Shown here: positions 53,506-64,000 of the stretch, piece after piece
How the letters are laid out: every line of letters starts with the position of its first letter
Numbering within the stretch: position 1 is the first letter of the stretch
DNA from: Blepharisma stoltei
Lineage: Eukaryota > Ciliophora > Heterotrichea > Heterotrichida > Blepharismidae
Direction: 5' to 3'
Assembly: GCA_914767885.1 (NCBI GenBank)
Contig: CAJZBQ010000038.1
Span: 558,001-622,000, forward strand
Length of the DNA: 64,000 nt
The notes under the pieces: generated by a model
Databases searched by the model: none
What the model saw: the letters and a program-made list of their open reading frames with translations, nothing else
What the model was told of the DNA's origin: nothing
Program-made: the position numbers and the translations under genes

Positions 53506-56232
53506 ATGAATAAAATTTTAGAAATTGGAACTATCTTATTTCTTCTCCTCTGGATTGTCTTTGTTTATGCATTTATTGCTCTTCCTGACAGAGTGCTGCA
53601 AAGAAGAAAATCTAACGAATCTGATGTTGATGTGTCAATTGATTCTCCTACAAATAATTCCTCTTATAACGAGAGAACATCAGGTGAATCTGTACTAAAA
53701 ATGCTAGAGGATGAAGAGTCAATCTACCCTCTTAATTTGACCTGCAAGCCTGAGTCCTTTGGATATACATTGGGGGAAGCCTTTTTTTTATTTCCAAATG
53801 TTACATATCCAAGATGTGAGACAAAGTATAAATCAAGTCCAAAAATGTTCTATATAGACAGAAAAGATAATACTTTGCATATGAAATGCAATGGCAAAGT
53901 AGCGCTGGGGCCTTTGGAGGATAATGAAGAATTTGGGAAATATCAATACAATAATAGGTTGAAAGAATATAAAGGAAAACCAATAGCCCTTGAATCAGAG
54001 GAATATGCATTTGGGTCCTGCAATTCGCGCAAAACTACCGGTTTTGAGCATGTGGTATATAAGGTGAAGCCAAACCATGAGTCTTTGGAAAGAGCAAAAA
54101 ATTCATTATGTGGGAAACCTATAAATATTGTTATGTTAGTAATTGATTCTCTCTCAAGGAGAATGTTCTTTAGAAAGCTCCCAAAATCGGTAGAGTATCT
54201 AAATTCCATTGCAAAAAATGTGTCTATTTTCGATTTTAAACTCCATCATGTTATGGGACAAAATTCTCAATATAGCTTCATGCCCACATGATACGGAGAT
54301 ATACCAATTGTAGTGTCTTCAATGAATAAGGGAGACTTATATTATGACATCTCCATATGGAAATATTTGCACGAGAGAGGCTTTGTAACAATGATGGGAA
54401 TGGATAATTGTGGTGATAATTTACCACAATTTATAGGAAGAAAACCTAAAGTCGATCACAGAATGGGCTCAATATGGTGTGCGGCTAGTGCATTGTATGG
54501 ATATAGTGAGAGTTTGAAGAAAGAGCGATGCATTGGGAATAAAAATACTCATGCATGAATGATGGACTATATTTTAGACTTTTCAGACGTCTATAAAAAC
54601 GTATCAAGATACACTTATATGCATATAGATACAGCGCATGAAGAAACAGGAACTGTTGTCTCCACAATTGATTTAGACTTACTAGTCCCCCTTTCTCTTC
54701 TAATATAAAGGGCATTAATGGTTTTAGAAAAATTAATATTAAATTTTTTTTCAAATTTTGTTTAAAAATATTTTTATAAAATAATTGATCAAAGTGCTAA
54801 TTTTATTAAATAGTATGTTACTTGCAATCCCCCATTTAAATTAATACTCTTTATAGGTAGATTTTTGATTTGACGACATTAAATTGGTATTAAGGATATT
54901 TACATATAATTAATTATTTTTACTATAAAACATAAAAATTTTATTCAATTTTGAATTGTTTTATTTAATAAGGAGTTTAAAAACACTTCCTTCGAGATTT
55001 TACAAGAAGAGATGAAGACTATGTATTATTCCTAATGGGAGATCACGGCATGAGATATGGATCGTGATTTAAATCAATAGATGGCTCTCATGAGCATAAA
55101 TTGCCGCTTTTACTAATCATAACGAAAAATAGTGTCTTAAATAATATTCCTTCAGGATCCGACGCTTTGCTACATAACTCAAAGAGACTATTAACTTTTC
55201 CGTCTCTTGAGCGAGCAAAATATACTCTTTTATAGGGCTTTTTTAAATTTTATAATATATTTTATTAGAATGAAAACGGTTATAACTCATTTTTTCGATT
55301 TCAAACTTGTAATAAATTCAAATTTTCACACATTGATAAAAATCGATCTGAATCTGATTGATAAAAATAGATGTGAATGTGATCTAAAATTAATTTTCTG
55401 AGAAAGGATTCGAGTCTAATCTTAATAAATTAGAGATTTCATTATAGCAATTATCAATTATAAATTAAATATTTTTCCAAATTTATTGCTCGCTTTTGGA
55501 GCGCTTTTAACAAAACAATATGGATTTTGCAATGGTTTTATCGCTATGGAAAGCAAAAGGGCAGTAAGCAAATTTGATTTCCACACAACTTTGCAGCATC
55601 TTGGAAACTACCCTGACCTAGAATCTCACAGAGAGGAAATCAGAACAAAAACCTCAAGTAGATTGACAACTTATAATTGGTTTACTGATTATATCCCAGA
55701 TAACAGAACTTGTGAAGATGCTGGAATCCCTATTTATTGGTGTGGTTGTCAGCCTTTTAAAGAAATCAAGGACGATATAAACTCAGAGAAATTCGTTTAT
55801 TTAACAAATAGTATCATAGAAACTTTTAACACAGAACATAAAATTCACCATAAGCCAATAAAAAAAATTTGCCAAGAACTACATTTAAATAAAAATACAT
55901 ATATAGGGAAACTAAAAGATGGGGATGTAGACTATTATAAAATAAAATTTACAGTCCTAGAAAAAGAATCAGCACTGTTTGAGGTAATTACAAGGCTCTC
56001 ATCATTCTATATAGATAAAAAAGAATCAGAATATTTCAACGTGAAAAATATTGATTTTGACGGTAAGAGGTTTTACAATATAATGAATGTAAGTAGACTG
56101 GATTCGTATGATAGCATCTGCAAAGATGAAATTGTCAAAAATAGATTTGATCCTACTTATTGCATTTGTGACGAGGATGATTTTAAGAGAAGGTCACCAA
56201 ATAGCCCAGATAGGAAAAATAACTCACCATAA
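53506..56232 (+). CDS. DUF229-family protein F, about 685 aa after removal of two IESs (one frame conflict)
   Basis: Very close to E (LEIGTILFLLLWIVFVYAFI; KRKSNESDVDVSIDSP-like region; MLVIDSLSRRMFFRKLP; MPT-W-YGD with TGA). Segments 53506-54679, 54978-55191 and 55565-56232. The second IES is clean. At the first, TA-to-TA excision gives GACTTAAAAACAC where paralogues need one A fewer (DLK-HFL), so the total is one base over a multiple of three. Either the IES removes one extra base, the A-run is miscounted, or the copy carries a frameshift. The motifs GDHGMRYG, KFDFHTT and TCEDAGIPIYWCGC are intact. Confidence 0.75.
54680..54977. mobile_element. IES, about 298 bp, family-1-like ends
   Basis: TA at 54680 and 54978; starts TACTAGTCCCCC and ends AATAAGGAGTTTA. 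It interrupts IDLDL-KHFLRDF. See gene F for the 1-nt frame conflict. Confidence 0.75.
55192..55564. mobile_element. IES, 373 bp, divergent family-1 relative
   Basis: TA at 55192 and 55565. Carries GAGCGAGCAAAA near 55210 and ATTGCTCGC near 55487, then ATGGATTTTGCAATGGTTTT, echoing the family-1 block TAGGGATTTTTCCAATGG. Removal gives NSKRLLSKFDFHTTLQ as in E and H. Confidence 0.85.
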
Positions 56233-56912
56233 ATACATATTTATCTTTACTAACTAATATAGGACTTATTTCCATATCAAATAGCATAAAGAACCTTTAT
56301 AAGACTGTTTATTTTATTTGAGATTGATTTTCATATGAGAAAAGTATTTGACTTTTCAATAATTTCAATTTCGCCTCTAATATTTAAAAACCAAGGATAA
56401 ATTCTACTAGCATAAATACTCCGAATTTAAACGTGGAATTATAAAGATACCTTGGAATTTTATTATTTCTTCAATTTTGGAATCTAAAATTCAAATAGGC
56501 TTTGTGACCTCAAGTATGTCAAAATTTGTAGTTTTTTTACTTCTCAGTGCTTCTCTAAGGTAATTTTTCAGCACAATTAGATGAAAATAAAGTTTTTGTT
56601 TTTATTAATTTTCAAAATCAATTCCTCTAAACATATGATTTAGAAATTACGCAAAAGTATTAACATAATAAATGGAGAATTATTTTTGAAAGACCAGAAA
56701 GCATATTAAATCTTATGCTGATGTGATTTAACATAAATAAAAGAAAAACTCCAATATTGAAATTTTATAGATATACATCAAACTTGCCATAGATTATTTA
56801 AATAAAACTTATCTAGCCACTCTGCATTAATTTATTATCTTTATTCTATATAAAATCCTTATTTTCAGCTTTTTAAAGATGTTTCCCTTCATTACGAATG
56901 CCATATTATATA
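56233..56912. other. Intergenic between F and G
   Basis: About 680 bp, AT-rich, nothing recognised. Confidence 0.6.
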
Positions 56913-59397
56913 ATGAATAAACTTTTAGAATTTGGATTTTTATTATTTCTCCTCCTCTGGATTGTTTTTGTTTATGTTTTTTATGCGCTGCCACAGAGCA
57001 GACTATCAAAACTTAAAGAAAACTCAGACTCTGGCATCGATATTTCAGTTGAATCTCCAATTGAAGACTCTTCTCAAATCTTCACGCTAGCAAGAGTTAC
57101 TGAGTTAAATATGCTGGACGACGAAAATTCAATATACCCTCTTAATTTGACTTGCAAACCAGAGTCCTTCGGCTATACATTGGAGGAAGCCCCTTTTTTA
57201 TTTCCAAACGTTACATATCCTAGATGCGAAGAAAAGTACAAATCAAGCCCAGAAATGTTCTATATAGACAGAAAAGATAATTCTTTACATATGAAATGCA
57301 CTGGAAGAGTAGCGCTGGGGCCTTTAAAGGATAATGAAGAATTTGGGAAATATCAATACATTAATCGAATAAAAGAATATGGAGGAGAGCCAATAGTACT
57401 TGAGTCAGAGGAATATGCATTTGGGTCTTGTAGTCCATATAAAATAACAGATTTTGAGCATGTTGACTATAAAGTCAAGCTAAATGAGAAGTCTTTACAA
57501 AGAGCTAAAAGGTCTTTGAGTGGCAAACCGATTAATATTGCCATGCTAGTGATTGATTCTCTTTCAAGGAGAATGTTCTTTAGAAAACTACCGAAATCTG
57601 TGGAGTATTTAAATTCCATAGCAAAAAATGTGTCTATTTTTGATTTTAAATTACACCATGTTATGGGACAAAATTCTCAATATAGCTTCATGCCTACATT
57701 TTATGGAGATATACCGATTGCAGTATCTAGGCACATGGCCAAGGGAGATTCACACTATGATGTTTCCATATGGAATTATTTGCACGAGAGAGGCTTTGTA
57801 ACAATGATGGGAATGGATAATTGTGGTGATAATTTACCACAATTTATAGGAAGAAAACCTAAAGTCGATCACAAAATGGGTTCACTATGGTGCGCAGCTA
57901 GTGCATTGTATGGATATAGTGAGAGTTTGAAGAAAGAGAGATGCATTGGGAATAAAGATACCCATGCGTGAATGATGGACTATATTTTAGTCTTTTCAGA
58001 ATCCTATAAAAATGTTCCTTTTCTTTTGTTAATTATTTAAAATATTTTTTAATGTCCCCTAACAGGAAAAATTGCTATGAGATGAGATATTCACAAATTT
58101 TTTCAGCTCATTAAATAGCTATATTGTCCTTGCTGCTATCAGCAGGCCGATCTTAAATATTGAGCCCTTACCAATTCTTATCGAGAATAGAAACCTAGCA
58201 TTCCTCAGCCCTGTGATGTGTTTGCTTTGCTGATTGTGTTTGCTTTCGCTTGTGCTTTTGCTTTGATAATTGGAGTAGGGTAGGGATTAAAATAAAAATC
58301 TTTCTTCAGCCCTGTGAAAGGCTGCAGCTTATAACTAATTTGAATTCTGTAACTAGGAGCACGCTCTAGTAATAAATCGTTGATATATAAGGATGCTCTC
58401 CCGGCACTTAAACCTCATATTCAAAATTGGTCATAGAAAAACTTTCATATTAGAGGGGCAGGCACTAGCAATATTTTGATTTTAATAAAAAATGTATCAA
58501 GGTGCACTTATATGCATATAGACACAGCCCATGAGGAGACAGGAACTGTTGTCTCCACAATAGATTTAGATTTAAAACATTTTCTTCAGGACTTTACTAT
58601 TAGAGATGAAGACTATGTATTATTCCTAATGGGAGATCAAGGTATGAGATGTGGGCAATGATTTAAATCAATAGATGGCTCACATGAACACAAATTACCA
58701 TTTTTATTTATAATAACAAAAGATAGTGTCTTAAATAACATTCCAACAGGTTCTGCTGCTTTGCTACATAACTCAAACAGGCTATTAAGCAAATTTGATT
58801 TCCATACAACTTTACAGCATCTTGGAAACTACCCAAATCTAAACTCCCACAGAAATGATATCAGAAAAAAGTCCTCAAAAACCATAAAAACTTATAATTG
58901 ATTTACTGATTTTATCCCAGATAACAGAACTTGTGAAGATGCTGGGATCCCTATTTATTGGTGTGGCTGTCAACCTTTTAAAGAAATCAGTAATGATATA
59001 AATTCAGAGATATTCGTAAATTTAACAAATAACATTATAGAAACATTTAACACAGAAAATAAAATTTACGACACCAAAAAGAAAACAATCTGCCAAAAGC
59101 TAAATTTAAATAAAAATACATATATAGGGAAACTAAAAGATGGGGATATAGATTATTATAAAATAAAATTACAGTTCGAGAAAAAGAATCAGCATTATTT
59201 GAAGTTATTGTAAGACTCTCAAAAGATCCTATTAAGAAAAAAGAGTCAGAATATTTTAACGTAAAAGAGATCTATTTCGGCAAAATGAGGTTTTTCAATA
59301 TAATGAATGTAATTATTGAAAATATATTTTTACGTAGGCTGGTTAATCCAAATAGGTTAGCAGATCTTCAGCTAATAAATAAACTTAAAAACCTATA
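56913..59397 (+). pseudogene. DUF229-family copy G, probably inactive
   Basis: The 5' half is intact: MNKLLEFGFLLFLLLWIVFV, LTCKPESFGYTLEEAPFLFP, MLVIDSLSRRMFFRKLP, MPTFYGDIP, ERCIGNKDTHAWMMD. A 480-bp insert follows at 58016. Downstream the metal motif GDHGMRYG has become GDQGMRCG, losing the metal-site His. A base is missing near 59168 (AAAATTACAG where paralogues have AAAATTTACAG), shifting the frame. The C-terminal Cys motif is absent: after FFNIMNV the sequence diverges (near 59310). Taken together this is a decaying duplicate. Its start could also be the upstream ATG at 56898. Confidence 0.75.
58016..58495. mobile_element. Insert of about 480 bp in copy G, flanked by ATAAAAATGT
   Basis: ATAAAAATGT at 58006-58015 and ATAAAAAATGT at 58485-58495 flank the insert, like a 10-bp target duplication with one extra A. 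Joining at the shared AAAAATGT gives YKNVSRCTYMH as in paralogues; joining at the TA would add one base. The inside is partly GC-rich (CAGCCCTGTGA occurs twice, near 58208 and 58304) and contains no ORF. Confidence 0.65.
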
Positions 59398-60173
59398 AAA
59401 GTCTAAAAATAATTGAATTTTTATCATTATAATCCTTATAGGATCTAGAAAGCCTCATAAAAAAAGTCAGTACTCGTTTTGAGCCTGTTGGAGACATTTT
59501 AATTTATTCTTCTTAGAACTCAAACTAAAAATTTCGGTTGATTCTCCATAAGATATTTAGCCTAAGATTAACTGATTACCTTGAAAAATCACTTAAAAGT
59601 GCTAGAAGATAATAAATTTAAATATAGAAAAATATCGACCACTTTCAATAATTCACTGATTTTTATGAAAAAAAAATCATTTCAACATCATTATAGCTAT
59701 AAAGATCACACCGCTTTAAAAATACCAATATACATTATTAAATAACCTTGAAACCCACAAAATCTTAAATTGCTATTGATTGCAAAGATGGTGCTGTTAT
59801 AAAAATAAAAAAATTTGGGGAGATAAGAGCATGGGGTTTTCAATTATTTATAGCCCATTATTGCATGGAATCACCTTTCTGTACCTTTTCTGAATGTTAA
59901 GAATAATTCATATGCGGTATTTCCAATCAATTTGTGCAAAGAAGAATAGAATCCTAAAAATTTTAGACTTGAGATCCCTTTTTATTTTTGCTATTTTATA
60001 TTAATTGGATCTTTAGCAAACTAGAATAAATTTGGCTCATTCTTTAAGTATTTTATTTGCGGCAGGCCCAGTGCACAAAAAGAGTTTCATTTATTGACTC
60101 TCAAAGAATTAATTAGCTAATTTGGACATTTTCTTAAAATTAAGCATTGTTGAAAAAATTTCATTATTATATA
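59398..60173. other. Intergenic with possible N-terminal DUF229 relic
   Basis: Mostly structureless AT-rich DNA. Around 59525-59560 the frame reads LKISVDSP, resembling the ISVESP/ISIDSP spacer after the signal anchor of G and H, so a very old copy may have stood here. Weak evidence. Confidence 0.35.
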
Positions 60174-62228
60174 ATGAATAAGTTCTTAGAAACAGGGACT
60201 ATTTTATTTCTTCTCCTTTGGATAGTTTTTGTTTGTGCGCTTTATATGCTTCCACAAGATGATATATCAGAAGCAAAAACATTCCCAAACCCAGATGCCG
60301 ATATTTCAATTGATTCTCCTTTTGAAAATGAGCATGAAATCACAAGAGAAAGACAAATAAGTCTCTTGGATGATGAAAGCTCCATAAATCCTCTTAATTT
60401 AACCTGTAAACCTGAGTCTTTCGGGTACACATTGGAGGAAGCTCTTTTTTTATTTCCAAACGTTACATATCCAAGATGTGAAGAGCAATATATATCAAGC
60501 CCAGAAGCGTTTTATATTAATCGTACTGATAATACTCTACATATGAATTGCACAGGAAAGGTCGCTTTAGGATTTTTGGAGGCAGATGAAGAATTCGGGA
60601 AATATTGGTATTATGATAGACTAAAGGATTATAATGGAGAGCCATTAGCCCTTGAGACAGAGGAATATGCATTTGGGACATGCGATATCTCAAAATGGTC
60701 AAAATTTGAGCATGTCGCCTATAAAGTGAGATTAAATGAAGAGTCTTTACAAAGGGCTAAAAATTCATTACGTAGTAAACCTATAAATATTGTTATGCTA
60801 GTAATTGATTCTCTATCACGGAGAATGTTCTTTAGAAAGCTTCCAAAATCTGTGGACTATATAAATTCAATTGCAAAAAATGTATCCATTTTTGATTTTA
60901 AATTGCACCATGTTATGGGGCAAAATTCTCAATATAGCTTTATGCCCACATTTTATGGAGATATACCGATTGTGGTATCTCCTTTTATGCAGGGAGATTT
61001 ATATTATGACGTCTCCATATGGAAATATTTGCACGAGAGAGGCTTTGTAACAATGATGGGAATGGACAATTGTGATGATAATTTACCACAATTTATAGGA
61101 AGAAAACCTAAAGTTGACCACAAAATGGGCTCGATATGGTGTGCAGCTAGCGCTCAATATGGGTATAGTGAAGCCTTAAAGAGAGAAAGATGTATTGGGA
61201 ATAAAAATGCCCATGCGTGGATGATGGACTATATTTTAGACTTTTCAGACGTCTATAAAGATGTATCGAGATACACTTATATGCATATAGATACAGCTCA
61301 TGAGGAAACAGGAACTGTAGTAGCTACAATAGATTTGGATTTAAAAAAGTTCCTTGAGGAATTTTTTAGCAGAGATGAAGATTCTATACTGTTTTTGATG
61401 GGAGACCATGGGATGAGATATGGGGAATGATTCAAATCAAAAGATGGTTCACATGAACACAAATTGCCACTTTTATTAATAATGGCGAAGGACAGAGTCT
61501 TAGAAAAGATTCCAAATAGCTCAAAAATTTTATTACAAAATACAAACAGATTATTAAGTAAATTTGACTTTCATACAATTCTACAGCATCTTGGAAATTA
61601 TCCTGATCTAGAATCTCACAGAGAAGAAATTAGAGCAAAAACTTCAAAAAGACTAACAACTTACAATTGGTTCACAGAATATGTACCAGATAACAGAACT
61701 TGTGAAGATGCTGGGATCCCTATATTTTGGTGTTGCTGCAAATCTTTTAAAGAAATTAAAGAAGATATGAATTCAGAAAATTTCCGAAAATTAACAAATA
61801 GTGTTATAGAAGTATTCAATACAGAAAATAATATATATTCTATATGAATGAAAACAATGTGCTTAAAATTGAATTTAAATCAAAATACATACATAGGGAA
61901 ACTCGAAGATGAAGATCTTGATTATTATAAAATAAAATTTACAATTAAAGAAAAAGAATCAGCAATGCTTGAAGTTATTGTAAGGCTCTCGAGCTGATAT
62001 ATACAAAAACATGAATCAGAATATTTTAGTGTAAAAAGTATCGATTTCGGCCAAATGAGGTTTTTCAATATAATGAATGTCAATAGACTGGACTCGTATG
62101 ATAGTATATGCAAAGAAAAAATAATTCAACAAAAGTATGACCCAACCTATTGCATTTGTGATGAGGATGATTTTAAGAGAAAATATTTAAATACCACAGA
62201 CGGGAGCAATAATCCAGGAAACTCATAA
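60174..62228 (+). CDS. DUF229-family protein H, 684 aa, IES-free
   Basis: Uninterrupted 685 codons with TGA as Trp at several places (YGE-TGA-FKSK; YSI-TGA-MKT; LSS-TGA-YIQK), while the Trp of NAHAWMMD is TGG here and TGA in E. Signal anchor FLETGTILFLLLWIVFVCAL; LTCKPESFGYTLEEALFLFP; MLVIDSLSRRMFFRKLP; MGMDNCDDNLPQFIGR (a Gly-to-Asp change); MGDHGMRYGEW; TNRLLSKFDFHTILQHLGN; RTCEDAGIPIFWCCC; C-terminal DPTYCICDEDDFKR. Start chosen at the MNK shared by all paralogues; an in-frame ATG lies 27 bp upstream. Same role as the others: membrane-anchored phosphatase/sulfatase-superfamily protein of unknown substrate. Confidence 0.9.
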
Positions 62229-63448
62229 GTATAATACTTTATAAATTTAAATGTTTATAGAGAATTAGTATTGAAATTAATTAAAAGTTTATTAGATAAA
62301 GTGATAATAAAATAGTATAAAATTATTCAGGTGGGTTATAAATGAGCTGATTAACTTGAAATGAATTTAAATAGTAAATAGTGATTTTTCTCTGATGTTA
62401 TAAAATCTAAGAATATAATTGAAATAGTAATCAAATTACAAAGGCCGCAATAAAGGGAGAAATGAATAGAAGATGTACTTATTGTAAACAGTTAAAAAAA
62501 ATACAGCAAAATCTATTATAAATGTTCTCATTGCAGCGAGCCGCTGTTTCTTTAATCATAAATGTGGTAGATAAATATGTATTATCTTATAATTGATAAT
62601 AGTAACTTTTGGGCAGTTTCTAATCGGCAAGGGAAAGATCAGGAACAGAGATAAAAATAGATTTCTGGGCAATTTTTGGGTGCAATTGTCTTCGATGAGT
62701 TAAATTTTAAAAAAGAAAAATTTATAAAAAAATAGCCCTCCCTCCGTAATCGAACAAAATTTTTTTGTTCGCTCACGGACGGAGGGGGGAGTGAGTAAAA
62801 TAACTTCTGTGTGAATCAAAATTGATCTTCTCAGGTAATTTATTCTGCAGACAAATCTATAATTAACAAAATTTTTCTTTTTCAGCTGGCATCCGCATAT
62901 GAGTCATTTTTATCTTATATTAGAAAAGTTGAGCAATATGGAAATTATTGATTTCCTAATATTCTTTATATAAAAAAACACTGGTATAATATAAATCCTT
63001 CAAAATTATCAAATTTTGTGTTTTCATATTTTTATATGTATACATTAAAGGTTAAATCTTACTGGATTAAGGAAAAAAATGTTTGGAAAATAAGCAAAAA
63101 TTAAAATGTTTCAAAAGATCAAAATTTTAAATCTTTCTTATTTATTGATTCTTCTTTAAAAGTACTTTTATTGAAATGGCGGATCAGAAAGAGACTGAAC
63201 AGCTGGACCGAACCGCTCTGAGGGCAACAATCATGCCTTTAGGGATTGGGGAATCTGGACTGGCCTTTTCCTGATCAGTCCCCTAGGAATTTTTCCCAAG
63301 CATCCATGAATCTCAATTCATGGATTTGCTGGCGAAAATTTACCTTTCCAAGTTTTCACCCAATGCCTAATCATTCTCAAGTGATTTATAGGTTTCTCCT
63401 TTATTTTTATATTTTATGCAGACATTTATGCTTTGTTTCTCTGTTTCT
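62229..63448. other. Intergenic with MITE fragment and GC-rich stretch
   Basis: Holds the short family-1 palindrome at 62734-62795. A degraded zinc-ribbon-like phrase occurs near 62470-62550 (RRCTYCKQLKK, then KCSHCSEPLF in a shifted frame). A GC-rich segment at 63170-63400 includes an ATG frame of 37 codons (63177, MADQKETEQLDRTALRATIM) and GGTTCGGTCC on the minus strand, which resembles a B box. None is firm enough to call a gene. Confidence 0.45.
62734..62795. mobile_element. Short family-1 palindrome
   Basis: CCTCCCTCCGTAATCGAAC and GTTCGCTCACGGACGGAGG pair around AAAATTTTTTT. It is the terminal hairpin of the family-1 MITE without the long inner part. Confidence 0.75.
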
Positions 63449-64000
63449 TTAATCCCACATAAATCGCACAATCATTTTATTTTGATTTTTCTTTGAGAGT
63501 CTCAGAGCTGTTATCGTTTGTGCAGGTCCTACTTCATATCTTCACTCTGCCTTAATTCTCACTTCATTTACCAAATTTTTATTTAGATTTCAAAGCAGCA
63601 GTTGCCATTTAGAGTTTACTTTAATTTCTCTTAAGAATTTGTATGTTTTTAGTGTAATCTTTTTACCAATTTCTTTTTCATTTATTTTTTGACAGTATAT
63701 TTTAACTTTTAATTTGCCATTCTTCTTTCATTCTTTGTTAATTCACTTTACTTCAGTGTCAGAGCATATGGCAAATTTAATTCATATATGCTCAATAAAT
63801 TTGCATATAAATTGTGAGTTGGTGTTATTCAATTTTTAAATTTTTAAGAAAATGTAATGAGATCTCAGAATATGAGTTCATTTCATATATCTTTTGTAGA
63901 AATATCAATGATTTTTGATCAACATACTGTTCGACTGTAGGAATAGTTAAATTAAGCAATATAGGCTCTTTTGGTGTTTTGCTATATACGTGACAGCATT
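63449..64000 (-). CDS. 3' part of an unknown gene, continues off the right edge
   Basis: With TGA as Trp the minus strand is open in two adjacent frames. The upstream piece (64000 to about 63838) reads HVYSKTPKEPILLNLTIPTV, EQYVDQKSLIFLQKIYEMNS, ISLHFLKNLK; the downstream piece reads CKFIEHIWIKFAICSDTEVK, WINKEWKKNGKLKVKIYCQK, ITLKTYKFLREIKVNSKWQL, EVRIKAEWRYEVGPAQTITA and ends MIVRFMWD at TAA 63449. About five TGA codons fall at plausible Trp sites. A short TA-bounded IES of about 40-50 bp near 63800-63850 would join the two frames; a frameshift is the alternative. Family not recognised. Confidence 0.5.

Noticed and set aside
62460-62560. Zinc-ribbon transposase relic (RCTYCKQLKK ... KCSHCSEPLF)
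   Set aside because: Only two Cys pairs in different frames and no downstream transposase motif; too weak to call.
63177-63452. Plus-strand gene starting MADQKETEQL
   Set aside because: The frame ends after 37 codons, a second frame takes over without an IES-like TA pair that I can support, and the minus-strand gene converges here.

Overview
This window reads as germline (micronuclear) DNA of a heterotrich ciliate, most likely Blepharisma. The evidence is threefold. (1) In-frame TGA is read as tryptophan: TGA in one paralogue aligns with TGG in another (51095 against 61217), while TAA and TAG end genes. (2) The DNA is AT-rich with no recognisable conventional spliced introns. (3) Almost every conserved gene is cut by non-coding inserts of 43 bp to 3.7 kb. 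Most inserts lie between two TA dinucleotides, and removing insert plus one TA restores the reading frame. I resolved 33 such internal eliminated sequences (IESs). For 12 interrupted genes the total length after removal is an exact multiple of three. For the RalGAP gene, seven removals convert 8251 bp into 1321 codons.

Layout. 1-2900: decayed minus-strand gene for a secreted IPT/TIG-domain protein, followed by a 90-bp hairpin. 4357-7999: tandem pair of unknown Cys/His proteins, each with one IES. 9323-15536, minus strand: a polycystin-1-like membrane segment and a long charged repeat protein, possibly one gene, with seven IESs including a SINE insertion, a MITE and a GC-rich repeat. 16697-25479: two large DUF229 (alkaline-phosphatase superfamily) genes with five IESs. 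25505-27358: importin-alpha, cut by a hAT-like MITE and a short IES. 27904-29050: coiled-coil protein. 29500-37750: RalGAP-alpha-like gene carrying a complete 3.66-kb Merlin/IS1595-like DNA transposon plus six smaller IESs. 37954-42308: coiled-coil gene, methyltransferase, Rab5-like GTPase and ribosomal protein eL43. 42408-62228: cluster of six further DUF229 genes (two IES-free, one a pseudogene) plus CNOT9 and a relic copy. 62229-64000: MITE fragment, GC-rich stretch and a partial minus-strand gene.

How it fits together: housekeeping genes here (RalGAP, importin-alpha, CNOT9, Rab) can only be expressed from the somatic nucleus after precise DNA elimination. The inserts span recognisable transposons, transposon-derived short elements (at least four families) and short anonymous IESs. 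The DUF229 paralogues serve as built-in references for IES boundaries and show that IES positions are not shared between copies.
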